NCBI GenBank assembly: GCA_026928255.1
Contig: JAIXKJ010000008.1
Span: forward strand, 225,298-289,297
Source of the DNA: Anaerolineales bacterium
Lineage (GTDB): Bacteria > Chloroflexota > Anaerolineae > Anaerolineales > Villigracilaceae
Length of the DNA stretch: 64,000 bases
Direction of reading: 5' to 3'
Shown: in pieces, positions 23,848 to 33,314 of the stretch
Position numbering within the stretch: position 1 is the first letter of the stretch
How the letters are laid out: each line of letters begins with the position of its first letter
Translations under genes and position numbers: made by a program
Notes under the pieces: generated by a model
Seen by the model: only the letters and a program-made list of their open reading frames with translations
Databases searched by the model: none
What the model was told of the DNA's origin: nothing

Positions 23848-25161
23848 ATGAAAATTAAACGCATTGCCTTTTTGCTCTTCTTCCTCTTCGCGGCGTTTCA
23901 CAGCGCCTTCGCGCAGACGCGCCAACCCGTCGCCCTCGTCCTCGTCGCCGACGGACCGATTACGCCGCCCATGCGCGAGTACATCCAACGCGGCATAAAA
24001 ACCGCCGAGAATCAAAACGCGGAATTGGTCGTCGTGCAGTTCAAAACGCCCGGCGGAAGCGTGATGACTATGCTGGGAATCGTGCAAATCATCCGCGCCA
24101 GCGATGTGCCTGTCGTCGTTTACGTTGCGCCGCGCAACGCCTTCGCCGCCAGCGCGGGCGCGATGATTACCATGAGCGCGCACGTTGCGGCGATGGCGCC
24201 CGAAACGTCCATTGGCGCCGCCAGCCCGATCAGCAGTTCGGGCGAAAATTTGAACAGCACAGCCGAAACCAAAGCGAAGGAAATCATCAACGCCTCGATG
24301 CGTTCGATCATCGCCCAACGCGGCGACGAAGCGTTAAGTCTCGCCGAAGCGATGGTCAACGACGCGAAAGCCGTAACCGCCGAAGAAGCCTTGCAAGCCC
24401 ATGCGATTGATTTTATCGCCGACGATTTGGACGATTTGCTGCGCCAGTTAAACGGAGTCGTCGTCCAAACCGCAAACGGCGAGCGGACGATTAACACCGA
24501 GGGCATTCGCGTTCAACCCCTAGATATTAACCTCATCGAACAATTGTTGATGATGCTCACCGACCCGAACATCGCCTTTCTTTTATTAGCCATCGGCGTG
24601 CAAGCCATCCTCATCGAACTCTCCAGTCCGGGCGGATGGGCGGCGGGCTTTCTCGGCGTGGTCTGCTTGGCGTTAGCCGCTTACGGCATGGGCGTATTGA
24701 GCGTCAACTGGTTCGGCATCGTCTTTTTGCTGACTTCTTTTGTGCTTTTCATCCTCGACATTAAAGCGCCGACGCACGGCGCGTTGACGACGGCCGGCGT
24801 GGCGTCCTTCGTCGTCGGCGCGTTGATTCTCTTCAACTCGCCCGGCACGCCGACCTTTCAGCGCGTCTCTCCGCTGTTGGTGGTCGGCACGGGTATCGTC
24901 TTGGGCGGAATCTTCTTCGTCATCATGTTGATTGCGCTGCGCGCGCAACACAGCCCGATTCAAACGGGCGAAGAATCCGTCGTTGGGAAAGTAGGAGTCG
25001 CTCGAACGTCGGTAGGCGAGGCGGGACAAGTTCAAGTGCAATCCGAATTGTGGAGCGCGGAAAAGGCTTCCGATTCAGAGTCGATTCGCAAGGGTGATAA
25101 AATAGAAGTCGTTGAAATTAGAGGTTTGAGATTAATCGTTAAGAAAAGAGAAGAACCGTGA
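23848..25161 (+). CDS. NfeD-family membrane serine protease (ClpP-class, long form)
   Basis: The 437-aa protein has a signal peptide (cleavage near AFA-QT), a ClpP-like protease domain with TPGGSV, the catalytic Ser in [11 protein letters not shown] and a downstream Lys in the ETKAKEI helix, then about four transmembrane helices (240-370) and a C-terminal OB-fold NfeD domain ([19 protein letters not shown]). Long NfeD proteins partner with stomatin/SPFH proteins in membrane quality control; no SPFH gene is nearby. TATAAT at 23819-23824 gives a short leader. The stop overlaps the lipA GTG by 4 nt. Confidence 0.9.
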   Translation: MKIKRIAFLLFFLFAAFHSAFAQTRQPVALVLVADGPITPPMREYIQRGIKTAENQNAELVVVQFKTPGGSVMTMLGIVQIIRASDVPVVVYVAPRNAFAASAGAMITMSAHVAAMAPETSIGAASPISSSGENLNSTAETKAKEIINASMRSIIAQRGDEALSLAEAMVNDAKAVTAEEALQAHAIDFIADDLDDLLRQLNGVVVQTANGERTINTEGIRVQPLDINLIEQLLMMLTDPNIAFLLLAIGVQAILIELSSPGGWAAGFLGVVCLALAAYGMGVLSVNWFGIVFLLTSFVLFILDIKAPTHGALTTAGVASFVVGALILFNSPGTPTFQRVSPLLVVGTGIVLGGIFFVIMLIALRAQHSPIQTGEESVVGKVGVARTSVGEAGQVQVQSELWSAEKASDSESIRKGDKIEVVEIRGLRLIVKKREEP

Positions 25162-26132
25162 CCGTTACTCCTACCCGCGACCGAGTCGCTCCTCAGCCCG
25201 ACGCGCGCCCGCAGCGCCGCCCCGATTGGATTAAAGTGCGCGCGCCTTCCGGCGAAAACTACGAACGCATCCAAACGCTGATGCGTTCGAAATCGTTGCA
25301 CACCGTTTGCGAAGAGGCGATGTGTCCGAACATCGGCGAATGTTGGGGACACGGCACCGCCACCTTCTTGATGTTGGGCGACGTCTGCACGCGCTCTTGC
25401 GCTTTTTGCGACATCAAGCACGGCAAGCCGACCATCATGGATTGGGGCGAAGCCGAGCGCGTGGCGCAAGCCGTGAAATCTATGAGTTTGAAACACGCGG
25501 TGATTACCTCCGTCAACCGCGACGAACGCAAAGACGGCGGCGCGCCGATCTTTGCGATGGTCATTCGCCGCATCCGCGAATTGCAGCCGGGCTGTTCTAT
25601 CGAAGTTTTGATTCCCGATTTCAAAGGCAGCATCGAAGCGCTGAAAATCGTCATGGACGCGCGCCCCGAAATTTTGAATCACAACGTCGAAACCGTGCCG
25701 CGTTTGTTCAAGACCATTCAACCGCAAGACAATTACGCTTGGGCGGAAGCGACGCTGACCAACGCCAAAAAACTCGACCCCGACGTGCTGACCAAAAGCG
25801 GAATTATGGTCGGCTTGGGCGAAACGCTCGACGAAGTCAAAGAAGTGATGCGCGATCAACGCAGTTGGGGCGTGGACATTTTGACCGTCGGGCAATATTT
25901 GCAGCCGAGCAAAAAACACTTCCCCATGGATCGCTATTACACGATGGAAGAGTTCGCCGAAATCCGCGAGTACGGCAAAGAGATCGGCTTCAAGTGGGTC
26001 GAGTCGAATCCGCTGGTGCGCTCGTCGTATCACGCGGCGGATCAAGTTCGCGCGTTGAGCGTAGTGCATCGCAAGTTATACGGCGATCACGCCATGAGCG
26101 AAAATCCGCTGAACGTGGTTCGTTCAAATTGA
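25158..26132 (+). CDS. lipA: Lipoyl synthase
   Basis: LipA inserts two sulfurs into protein-bound octanoyl groups by radical SAM chemistry. The 324-aa protein has the auxiliary-cluster motif [12 protein letters not shown] (about residues 51-62), the radical SAM motif CTRSCAFC (about 77-84), GDVCTRSC context, and the C-terminal RSSYHA motif whose Ser ligates the auxiliary cluster. GTG 25158 overlaps the nfeD stop (GTGA), so it depends on nfeD transcription. lipB is not in the window. A terminator follows at 26139. Confidence 0.96.
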   Translation: MTVTPTRDRVAPQPDARPQRRPDWIKVRAPSGENYERIQTLMRSKSLHTVCEEAMCPNIGECWGHGTATFLMLGDVCTRSCAFCDIKHGKPTIMDWGEAERVAQAVKSMSLKHAVITSVNRDERKDGGAPIFAMVIRRIRELQPGCSIEVLIPDFKGSIEALKIVMDARPEILNHNVETVPRLFKTIQPQDNYAWAEATLTNAKKLDPDVLTKSGIMVGLGETLDEVKEVMRDQRSWGVDILTVGQYLQPSKKHFPMDRYYTMEEFAEIREYGKEIGFKWVESNPLVRSSYHAADQVRALSVVHRKLYGDHAMSENPLNVVRSN

Positions 26133-26138
26133 GAGACG

Positions 26139-26170
26139 AAAATTCCCGTCAACTGGCGGGAATTTTTATT
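26139..26170 (+). terminator. Rho-independent terminator of lipA
   Basis: AAAATTCCCG (26139-26148) pairs with CGGGAATTTT (26157-26166) over 8 nt and is followed by a T-rich tract. Confidence 0.8.
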
Positions 26171-26215
26171 TCAAAAAAGGTCTTTACAAGCGCGCCAATT
26201 TTTAAGAATCCAGCG

Positions 26216-26245
26216 CTTGTTAACTTGTCTAACAAGGTGTATCAT
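26216..26245 (+). promoter_or_regulatory. Promoter and operator-like palindrome of the phn-type operon
   Basis: TTGTTA (26217-26222), a 17-nt spacer and TATCAT (26240-26245) form a sigma70-type promoter. The inverted repeat CTTGTTA-N7-TAACAAG (26216-26236) covers the -35 box and spacer, the position expected of a repressor site. A GC hairpin (GGGGCG-TTG-CGCCCC) follows in the leader near 26259-26273. Confidence 0.55.
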
Positions 26246-26303
26246 CGGGGGTGTCGTGGGGCGTTGCGCCCCAAAACCCCGTAATTTGAAAGAAGGAGAA
26301 AAT

Positions 26304-27422
26304 ATGAATAAGCGTTCTTTGTTCGTCCTGCTGACTCTCGTCGTCGCCGCGTCGATGATTCTCAGCGCTTGTGGCAGCGCGCCGACCGCCGCGCCCGAAC
26401 CGACCCAAGCCTCCGAGCCGACCGTCGCTCCCGAACCGACCCAAGTTCCCGAGCCGACCGCCGAACCCGTCGCCGCCATCGGCAGCCCCGAACACCCGAT
26501 TAAGGTGTTGTTCGTCCCCTCCGTGGATGTGGACTTCATGATTTCAAGCGGAGATTTGATTGAGAAAGCGTTGAACGAAGCGACTGGCTTAACCTACGAA
26601 GTCAGCGTGCCGACCTCCTACGCGGCGACCATTGAGGAAATGTGCGCCTCGCCGACGGACACCATCGGCTTCATCCCCGCTTTGGGCTACGTCATCGCCA
26701 ATCAACTGTGCGGCGTGCAGCCTGGTTTGGCGTCCGCTCGCCGCGGCTGGAACGTGTACTGGACTGCGTTCTACGTGCCGCGCGACAGCAAATATCAAAC
26801 GTTGAAGGACCTTGAAGGCGCGCGCTGGGCGTACCCAGACGCGGGCTCCACTTCGGGCTATCTGTACCCCGCTTCCATCTTCGGCGATTTGGGCGTAAAA
26901 ATCGGCGAGACGATTGAAACGGGCGGACATCCGCAATCCATCAACGCGGTTTATAAAGGCGAAGCCGACGTCGCCACCGCATACTTCAGCCCGCCGCTGA
27001 TTAACAACGGCAAATGGGTCATGGGCGACAGCCCCGACGTTCCCGACGATCTGGTCGCTTCCTGCGCCGTCAACGAAAAAGAAGAATTGTGGTGCGGCGA
27101 TTACCGCGTCTTGGACGCGCGCGCCGCGGTCAGCGGCGAAGCGCCCGACGTGATTCAAAAAGTCCGCATTTTGGCGCTCTCGAAGGAAATTCCGAACGAC
27201 ACGATGTCCTTCTCGCCCGACTTCCCCGCCGACTTGCAACAGCAAATCATCGCCGCGGTAACCGCTTTCGTAACGCTGGACAACCCCGCCTGCGCCGACT
27301 CTCTCTGCAACGAGAAGTTCTACAGTTGGACGGGCGTCGGTCCCATCGCCGACGAGAACTTTGACGGCGTCCGCATTTTGGTCGCTCAACAGGGCATCAC
27401 CCTCGACAATCTCGGAAAATAA
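26304..27422 (+). CDS. phnD: Phosphonate/phosphite-type ABC substrate-binding lipoprotein (PhnD family)
   Basis: The 372-aa lipoprotein (lipobox LSAC, Cys near residue 22, then a Pro/Thr/Glu repeat linker) matches the PhnD/PtxB class: VLFVPSVDVDFM, a central GARWAYPDAGSTSGYLYP loop in the place of the ligand-binding SxSGY motif, and the GGHPQSINAVYKGEADVATAYF segment. Four Cys in the C-terminal half (SCAV, LWCG, PACADSLC) may form disulfides. ATG 26304 has AAGGAG upstream; a longer frame starting at 26217 is rejected. First gene of phnD-phnC-phnE. Confidence 0.9.
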   Translation: MNKRSLFVLLTLVVAASMILSACGSAPTAAPEPTQASEPTVAPEPTQVPEPTAEPVAAIGSPEHPIKVLFVPSVDVDFMISSGDLIEKALNEATGLTYEVSVPTSYAATIEEMCASPTDTIGFIPALGYVIANQLCGVQPGLASARRGWNVYWTAFYVPRDSKYQTLKDLEGARWAYPDAGSTSGYLYPASIFGDLGVKIGETIETGGHPQSINAVYKGEADVATAYFSPPLINNGKWVMGDSPDVPDDLVASCAVNEKEELWCGDYRVLDARAAVSGEAPDVIQKVRILALSKEIPNDTMSFSPDFPADLQQQIIAAVTAFVTLDNPACADSLCNEKFYSWTGVGPIADENFDGVRILVAQQGITLDNLGK

Positions 27423-27439
27423 GATCAAGCGTTTTTCTA

Positions 27440-27471
27440 ATTCTTGCCCCAGAAATTTCTGGGGCAAGAAT
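27440..27471 (+). terminator. Perfect 32-bp palindrome between phnD and phnC
   Basis: ATTCTTGCCCCAGAAA is followed immediately by its exact complement. A hairpin with a tight loop would form 18 nt after the phnD stop. With only a short T tract, it probably works as a partial terminator that keeps permease and ATPase levels below the binding protein. Confidence 0.6.
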
Positions 27472-27532
27472 TTAATAGAGACGCGCGCCAAATTCCGCTT
27501 GGCGCGGCGCGTAAGGAAGGCGGCTCCTCCCT

Positions 27533-28285
27533 GTGTTAGAAATCAAAAACCTTTCCAAAATGTACGACGGCGGCGTGCAAGCCTTAAACGGCGTCAGTTT
27601 CAACGTTAAACAAGGGGAATTTTTGGCGGTCATCGGCTTAAGCGGTTCGGGCAAATCCACGCTTTTGCGTTGCATCAATCGGCTCATCGAACCGACGGGC
27701 GGACAAATTATCTGGGACGGACAAGACGTAACCGCCGCCAGTCAGGAAGAGATGCGCCTCATCCGCCGCAAGATCGGCATGGTCTTTCAACACTTTAATT
27801 TAGTGTCGCGCTCCAAAGTGATTACCAACGTCTTGTCGGGGCGCTTGGGGTACGTCAACCCGTTGTTGAGTTCTCTCAACCGTTTTTCAAAAAGCGACGT
27901 GGACATGGCGCTCGATCAACTGGATCGCGTCGGCATAAAAAATCAAGCCTACAAACGCGCCGACGAACTGAGCGGCGGACAGCAACAGCGCGTCGGCATT
28001 GCCCGCGCCATGATGCAAACCCCCGCCATGATTCTCGCCGACGAACCGGTCGCCAGCCTCGACCCCGTTTTGGCGCATTCGATTATGCAATACCTCGAAA
28101 AAATTAACAAAGAGGACGGCGTTACCGTGCTTTGCAGTTTGCACTTCCTCGACCTTGTGCATCGCTACGCCGACCGCGCCGTGGCGCTTAACGCCGGCAA
28201 ATTGATGTTCGACGGATCGCCGAAAGAAATTAACGATGAAAAATTCCGAGAAATTTACGGCAAAGACGCGGAACGAGTAGGTTAG
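27533..28285 (+). CDS. phnC: Phosphonate-type ABC importer ATPase (PhnC)
   Basis: The 250-aa ATPase matches PhnC: Walker A GLSGSGKST, Q-loop VFQHFNLVSRS, the PhnC-typical VLSGRLGY, signature LSGGQQQRVGIARAMMQ, Walker B MILADEPVASLDP and switch His in CSLHFLDLVHRYADR. It starts with GTG; the nearest purine-rich RBS-like sequence (AAGGAAGG) is unusually far upstream, about 13 nt. phnE follows 5 bp after its stop. It energises uptake of the PhnD ligand. Confidence 0.93.
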   Translation: MLEIKNLSKMYDGGVQALNGVSFNVKQGEFLAVIGLSGSGKSTLLRCINRLIEPTGGQIIWDGQDVTAASQEEMRLIRRKIGMVFQHFNLVSRSKVITNVLSGRLGYVNPLLSSLNRFSKSDVDMALDQLDRVGIKNQAYKRADELSGGQQQRVGIARAMMQTPAMILADEPVASLDPVLAHSIMQYLEKINKEDGVTVLCSLHFLDLVHRYADRAVALNAGKLMFDGSPKEINDEKFREIYGKDAERVG

Positions 28286-28290
28286 AAAAG

Positions 28291-30129
28291 ATGATGAAAA
28301 AATCTCCGCTGCCCAAATCCATTGTCGTCGGCTTGGCGACTCTCCTAACCTTAATTGTTTTCGCCTACGGTTTCACGGTAACCAAAGTCAACTTTGAAGA
28401 GACGCGCTCCGAAAAGCGCGTGGCGTCGTTGACGCGCATTCTGCGCGCGTTGGCGCACCCGAAGATTTTTGATTACGACTATGAAACGGTCAACGTGCAA
28501 GAGCCGTTTTATTTAGGGTGTCCCGAAGGCGGCATAGAAGCGCCCAACCCCGACCGTTCGGCGGCGTTTATCCTCGTCAAAAGCAGTTGCGCCGAGCCGG
28601 GCGAAACGATTGCGTTGGAAGGACACAATTTTCAAGAGAATTCCTCGGGACCAATTTACTTCGTCGGCTTCAGCCCCGAAGCGCCAGACGGCGTTCCGCT
28701 AAAGATGGGCGATTTTCAAGCCGACGCGCAAGGCAACTTTCAAGTCGAAGTGAAATTGCCGAACCGTCAAGTCAAAGAAGAAGCGCAAGCCATTCGCGCC
28801 GTCGGCAAGACGCGCATCGGCGCGCCGAAATTTTCTCCCGAAGCGAAAGTAACTTGGGAAAAAATTGTCGAAACGGTTTTCATGGCGCTGCTGGCGACGA
28901 CTTTCGGAACGCTACTGGCGGTCCCGATTAGTTTTTTCTCCGCCCGCAATTTGATGTCCGAAGTTAAGAGTCCGCTGGGCAGCATTGCCCTCGCCCTCAT
29001 CGGCTGGCCGCTCGGCATGTGGCTGGGCATAAAAACCAGTCAACTTTTAACGCTCGCCTTCTCTTCGTTTTTTGATTCGTTCTTCGCAACATTGGCGGGC
29101 GCGTTAATTCTCCCCGCCGCGAGTTTAGCGTTTGGCAAATGGTTTCTTGCGAATCAAAACGAAGATTTGGAATTTCGTTTTGAGCGGCGTTTGCTTAATT
29201 TGCTTTACACGCTGATGATGTCAACGCTGGCGTTAGCCGCCGTTTTATTTGTCGGAAAATTTTTGCTTCAACTGGGCGCTTACCTCGCGCCGAATAAAGA
29301 CGTGCCGCTTTACTTTTTGCGGAAGTTTGTTTCTCAATTGGGAGAAATAACCGCAATCCTCGCGCCCGTTTTCGCCGCGTTAGTCGGCGGCGGCGTCTTC
29401 GGCGGATTCTTCGCCCAGACGGGTCAACGAGCCAGCGACAAAATGCCCGCGTCCGCCGCAAAGGTTTTCAACTTAATTGCCGCCCCCGTCGCGGGAGCGA
29501 CCGTCGCCGTTTTGATTATGCAAGGCTTGGATTGGTTTTACCAATATAACAACCCGTCCGTTACGCTTTACACGCCCGCCGCCATCGGCGCGGCGTTCGG
29601 GTTGGCGCTGGCGTTCGTCGTCAAACCGAAACAACCGCTCCCAGTCGGGACGGTTATTTACGGCATTTTCCGCACGCTGCTTAACGGAACTCGCTCGGTA
29701 GAAGCGTTGATCATGGCGATTGTCTTCGTCGCTTGGGTGGGGCTGGGACCGTTCGCGGGCGCGTTAGCGTTGGGTTTGCACACCGTCGCCTCGAACGCCA
29801 AACTGTATTCCGAACAAGTCGAGAGCATTCTTTCGGGTCCGCTGGAAGCGATCAAAGCCACCGGCGCCAACCGCTTGCAGACAATCGTCTTCGCCGTTGT
29901 GCCGCAGATTATCCCGCCGTATATTTCTTACACCATGTATCGTTGGGATATTAACGTGCGTATGTCCACCATTATCGGTTTCGTCGGCGGCGGCGGAATC
30001 GGCTTTGTTTTACAGCAGAACATCAACCTGCTTAACTACCGCGCCGCCAGCGTCAACATGCTTGCCATCGCCATCGTCGTCGCCAGCATGGACTACATTT
30101 CGTCCGTCCTGCGCGAGAAGTATGTCTAG
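28291..30129 (+). CDS. phnE: Enlarged PhnE-type permease with inserted extracytoplasmic domain
   Basis: The 612-aa permease is more than twice the usual PhnE length of about 260-290 aa. It starts with one transmembrane helix (12-33), then an extracytoplasmic domain of about 120 residues (50-170) that contains the beta-sandwich-like ETIALEGHNFQENSSGPIYFVG. A PhnE-like segment (VETVFMALLATTFGTLLAVPISFFSARNLM) follows, then about 230 residues with several extra helices, and finally the rest of the permease with the EAA loop (LEAIKATGANRLQTIVFAVVPQIIPPYISY) and FVGGGGIGFVL. Two successive ATG codons open the frame. The terminator at 30161 ends the operon. Confidence 0.85.
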   Translation: MMKKSPLPKSIVVGLATLLTLIVFAYGFTVTKVNFEETRSEKRVASLTRILRALAHPKIFDYDYETVNVQEPFYLGCPEGGIEAPNPDRSAAFILVKSSCAEPGETIALEGHNFQENSSGPIYFVGFSPEAPDGVPLKMGDFQADAQGNFQVEVKLPNRQVKEEAQAIRAVGKTRIGAPKFSPEAKVTWEKIVETVFMALLATTFGTLLAVPISFFSARNLMSEVKSPLGSIALALIGWPLGMWLGIKTSQLLTLAFSSFFDSFFATLAGALILPAASLAFGKWFLANQNEDLEFRFERRLLNLLYTLMMSTLALAAVLFVGKFLLQLGAYLAPNKDVPLYFLRKFVSQLGEITAILAPVFAALVGGGVFGGFFAQTGQRASDKMPASAAKVFNLIAAPVAGATVAVLIMQGLDWFYQYNNPSVTLYTPAAIGAAFGLALAFVVKPKQPLPVGTVIYGIFRTLLNGTRSVEALIMAIVFVAWVGLGPFAGALALGLHTVASNAKLYSEQVESILSGPLEAIKATGANRLQTIVFAVVPQIIPPYISYTMYRWDINVRMSTIIGFVGGGGIGFVLQQNINLLNYRAASVNMLAIAIVVASMDYISSVLREKYV

Positions 30130-30160
30130 CCCGAAAACTTAAGCGCCCAAAAGAATCGCT

Positions 30161-30200
30161 AGAATAAAGAAGACCGACTTGCGTCGGTCTTCTTTATTCT
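30161..30200 (+). terminator. Terminator of the phn-type operon
   Basis: An exact 18-bp stem (AGAATAAAGAAGACCGAC, then its complement at 30183-30200) with TTGC loop; the 3' arm itself is T-rich. Confidence 0.8.
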
Positions 30201-30306
30201 ATAACAATTTATCTGCCGCTCATCATTTTTCTTTACTCGCCGTAAAATAGAAAAATACCCAACCTTTTTTGCTATGCCAGGATAGTAATAGTAGGTAAAC
30301 TTTTTC

Positions 30307-30870
30307 ATGAAAAATCATTTAGACGAGCAAGAAGCGATTAATCTGCTAAAACAGAAAGATATTAGCGGACTGGAGTTCTTGGCGATGCGCTATCAAACGA
30401 AGGCGATTCGCGCCGCTTATCTAATCGTCCGCGACCCCTCATTGGCAGAAGACGTCGCGCAGGACGCTTTTATTCAGGTTTTTCATTCCATTCGCGGATT
30501 TGACGCCTCCCGTCCGTTTGAGCCTTGGTTCATGCGTATTGTGGTTAATGCCGCTATAAAAAAGGCAAAGAAATTATCGAAACAAATTAATTTTGTCGAC
30601 GAATCTGAAGCGTTCTTTGAAAGTCTGATTTCAAATTTTGAATCTGCCGAAGAACAAGTCATTTCTCTTGAAACCAAAAATCAAATATGGGAAGCCATGC
30701 GAAAATTATCGCCGCGTCAACGGGCGGTGATTGTGCAAAGATATTTCTTGGAGATGAGCGAAAAAGAGATGGCGCAAGAATCAGGCGCGGCGGCCGGAAC
30801 GATTAAGTGGTTGCTGAGCGCCGCGCGCCAAAAGTTGAAAACTTTGCTGGCAGAAAGGAGCGATGAATGA
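30307..30870 (+). CDS. ECF-type RNA polymerase sigma factor
   Basis: The 187-aa protein shows sigma region 2 (YLIVRDPSLAEDVAQDAFIQVFHSI, then FDASRPFEPWFMRIVVNAA) and region 4 (MRKLSPRQRAVIVQRYFLEMSEKEMAQESGAAAGTIKWLLSAARQKL). It directs polymerase to a small regulon when released from its anti-sigma. The stop overlaps the start of the next gene by 4 nt (ATGA), and that gene encodes a one-helix membrane protein, the classic anti-sigma arrangement. The -35-like AACCTTTTTT at about 30259 may be its own ECF promoter element. Confidence 0.92.
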   Translation: MKNHLDEQEAINLLKQKDISGLEFLAMRYQTKAIRAAYLIVRDPSLAEDVAQDAFIQVFHSIRGFDASRPFEPWFMRIVVNAAIKKAKKLSKQINFVDESEAFFESLISNFESAEEQVISLETKNQIWEAMRKLSPRQRAVIVQRYFLEMSEKEMAQESGAAAGTIKWLLSAARQKLKTLLAERSDE

Positions 30871-33251
30871 AAAACCATCGTATGAAAGACTTGCTTGAAA
30901 ATATCGCTCGCGACGCCGTGCCCGACAGCGTGAATTTACTGCCGAGAATTTCCGCTCAAATTGAAAGGAGAAATTGGATGACAAGATTGCGCGCTCGACC
31001 TATATTTTTAACTCTAATTATCTTGTTTGTCTTAACCTTGCTCGCGGGCGCTGTCTACGCCATCGGGCGGATGACGGGCTATATGCCAGGCGTTGGCTTT
31101 GTGGAGACTTCGGCTTTGCGCGTCTTGGCGCAGCCTGTCTCAGTAACCCGCGATGGAATTACGGTCAGCGTCGAACAGGTAATTGTAGACTCCGAACGAA
31201 CGGTGATTGTGTACAAAACCGAAGGGTTGACAGTTGAGGCGGCAAATTCCAAAGGCGAAGGCGGCGGACCTTTTAGTTCGGAACATTTGCTGCGCCTGCC
31301 CGACGGAACGATTCTGAAAGAAAAAATAAACGCGGGTTACGACGGCGGCGCTCCCGAACCGTTGATTCATCAAACGCAAACAGAGGGCGGCTGGCCCAAT
31401 TATGTTTGGAGGTTGGTCTACCCGCCCGCGCCTCTGGATGCGAATGAATTGACTCTGGAGATACCCATCTTACAAAATATGCCCGCTGGCGCCGCGCCTG
31501 AAAATTGGGAGATACCCTTCCGCATTAAGCCTGCGCCGCCAGAGATGACGTTTGCGCCTGTTACGGTTTTGCCAACGACAGATGTATCCGCCGCCGCAGA
31601 AGCGGAAGATAGCGCGCTATCCAACGCGACGACGCTCGACGGCTTCACGTTCCAACTCGACAATGTTGTCGAGCTTGAAGACGGTTTTTTGTTTACGGGA
31701 AATCTATCATGGGATTCCTCCGTGTTTCCAACTGGGCAGGGAATGTTGCTTACTGAAACGATTGTTCCTATATTAACAGACGGAAATAATCAGCAAATTC
31801 CTATTGAGAGAGTTCAACTTGACGCGCCTTATGAAGAGTATAAAATGGCGTGGTCTTATCGCACGAATCGCAAAGCATTTGAGGGACCGTTGACATTTAC
31901 TATCTCTTCGATTCAAACAACCTATTCCACGCCTCCAACAGACTTTTCGCTTAACCTTGGTCAAAATCCACAAATCGGTCAAACGCTGGAGTTGAACCGC
32001 GATTTCCAAATTGAAGGACATACATTGCATTTGGCGTCTGTCACACTCGAAAATATGCCGCCTGACTCTGACGGAGGCGGAGGGGGCGGACTTGAATGGA
32101 ATTGTGCGCGTCTGACAGTCCAACTCAAATTTGCTTTTACAACGCAAAAATCTGGTCTTGAAATTTTTATAGATGACGCCGCTCCTGAGCCAATGCCTAC
32201 AGAAGGCTGTATTAGCGGCGGAGGCGGCGGAGAGAGCGAATCTATAGTAGACCCGACTCAATTTACAACTGATGTCGGTTATTTGAATATCCCCAATGGA
32301 CAACATCAGTTTTCGATGACCGCCTCGATTCCCAAGACTTTTGATGGAGTATGGAAAGCGTCATGGAATCCGCCGTTGAGTTTAGAACCCATGCCGACTC
32401 CTCAGCCAGGGGCTTGTCTAACGCTCGAAAAATGGACTCAACTCACAAGTCAGAATGCCGCGCTTTCTGTCGACTTGGGAGGAAAAATCATTACCACGCT
32501 CAACGAGGGTAATCTTCTGCCGACGATCTATGTCAGCCGCCCGGACGGGTCTAACTCGCAAAAAATCGCCATCGGCGCGTGGCCTTCTCCATCCAACGAT
32601 GGAGCGAAACTGGCGTACAGCGCGCAGGACGGTTTGCGCGTTATAGACCTCGCCAGCGGGCAGACTTCCGCATTCGGCGTGGACGGTTATCGCATCGTCT
32701 GGTCGCCAGACGACTCGCGCGTCATGTTTACCGACACCTTCCACATCTACACAGTCAACGCCGACGGCTCGGATTTGCAAGCCGCAACTGCAGATTCGGG
32801 GCAGGTGTTGGCGCCAGTCGGTTGGATTGATAATCAAACCATCGTGTACAGCGTTCTGAGCGGAGACGGCTTCAAACTCAAAACCTATAACCTGCAGAAC
32901 GGCGGAACAGAAGATTTGTTCGCAATTCACAATAAAGCCGGCTACGCCGCCCTTTCGCCTGATAAGCAATGGCTTGTGTTTGCCGACCGCGAATTTGGAG
33001 AGACCAATTGGGGCATCTTCATCTCGCGTTTGGACGGTTCCGAGCGCAGGTTAGCGGCAGAGCCTGAAGTTCCAACTGCCTTTGCTTCGATTTGGAGTCC
33101 GGACGGGCAGTGGCTGGTCGTCAACACGCACAAGGCGGATGACGAGAACCCGCTTGCCTATGAGAATGTCGCCGTATTGGTCAACCCTTTCACTTGCGAG
33201 GCGTTTGCGCTGAATCAAATAGACGGCGCGGCGGAAGGCTGGAGCAGATAA
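30867..33251 (+). CDS. Membrane anti-sigma-like protein with extracytoplasmic sensor and TolB-like propeller
   Basis: The 794-aa protein has a short cytoplasmic N-terminus (1-46; DLLENIARDAVPDSVNLLPRIS, in the place of an anti-sigma domain but without a clear ZAS HxxxCxxC motif), one transmembrane helix (47-68), about 470 extracytoplasmic residues in beta-rich repeats with Gly-rich inserts (DGGGGGGLEWN and SGGGGGES), and a C-terminal TolB/WD40-like propeller (about 530-790; repeated SPDGxxLxF-type motifs such as SNDGAKLAYS, SPDDSRVMFT, SPDKQWLVFA, SPDGQWLVVN). The 4-nt overlap with the sigma gene supports an anti-sigma role, which remains inference. The signal sensed is unknown. Confidence 0.7.
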   Translation: MKNHRMKDLLENIARDAVPDSVNLLPRISAQIERRNWMTRLRARPIFLTLIILFVLTLLAGAVYAIGRMTGYMPGVGFVETSALRVLAQPVSVTRDGITVSVEQVIVDSERTVIVYKTEGLTVEAANSKGEGGGPFSSEHLLRLPDGTILKEKINAGYDGGAPEPLIHQTQTEGGWPNYVWRLVYPPAPLDANELTLEIPILQNMPAGAAPENWEIPFRIKPAPPEMTFAPVTVLPTTDVSAAAEAEDSALSNATTLDGFTFQLDNVVELEDGFLFTGNLSWDSSVFPTGQGMLLTETIVPILTDGNNQQIPIERVQLDAPYEEYKMAWSYRTNRKAFEGPLTFTISSIQTTYSTPPTDFSLNLGQNPQIGQTLELNRDFQIEGHTLHLASVTLENMPPDSDGGGGGGLEWNCARLTVQLKFAFTTQKSGLEIFIDDAAPEPMPTEGCISGGGGGESESIVDPTQFTTDVGYLNIPNGQHQFSMTASIPKTFDGVWKASWNPPLSLEPMPTPQPGACLTLEKWTQLTSQNAALSVDLGGKIITTLNEGNLLPTIYVSRPDGSNSQKIAIGAWPSPSNDGAKLAYSAQDGLRVIDLASGQTSAFGVDGYRIVWSPDDSRVMFTDTFHIYTVNADGSDLQAATADSGQVLAPVGWIDNQTIVYSVLSGDGFKLKTYNLQNGGTEDLFAIHNKAGYAALSPDKQWLVFADREFGETNWGIFISRLDGSERRLAAEPEVPTAFASIWSPDGQWLVVNTHKADDENPLAYENVAVLVNPFTCEAFALNQIDGAAEGWSR

Positions 33252-33261
33252 TCGAAAGAAA

Positions 33262-33294
33262 AAAGGCAGGCGAGTTAAAGACTCGCCTGCCTTT
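33262..33294. terminator. Bidirectional terminator between the anti-sigma and thrS genes
   Basis: AAAGGCAGGCGAGT (33262-33275) pairs with ACTCGCCTGCCTTT (33281-33294) around TAAAG, lying between converging genes. Confidence 0.75.
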
Positions 33295-33314
33295 GAAGCG
33301 TTAACGCCTCTTTT

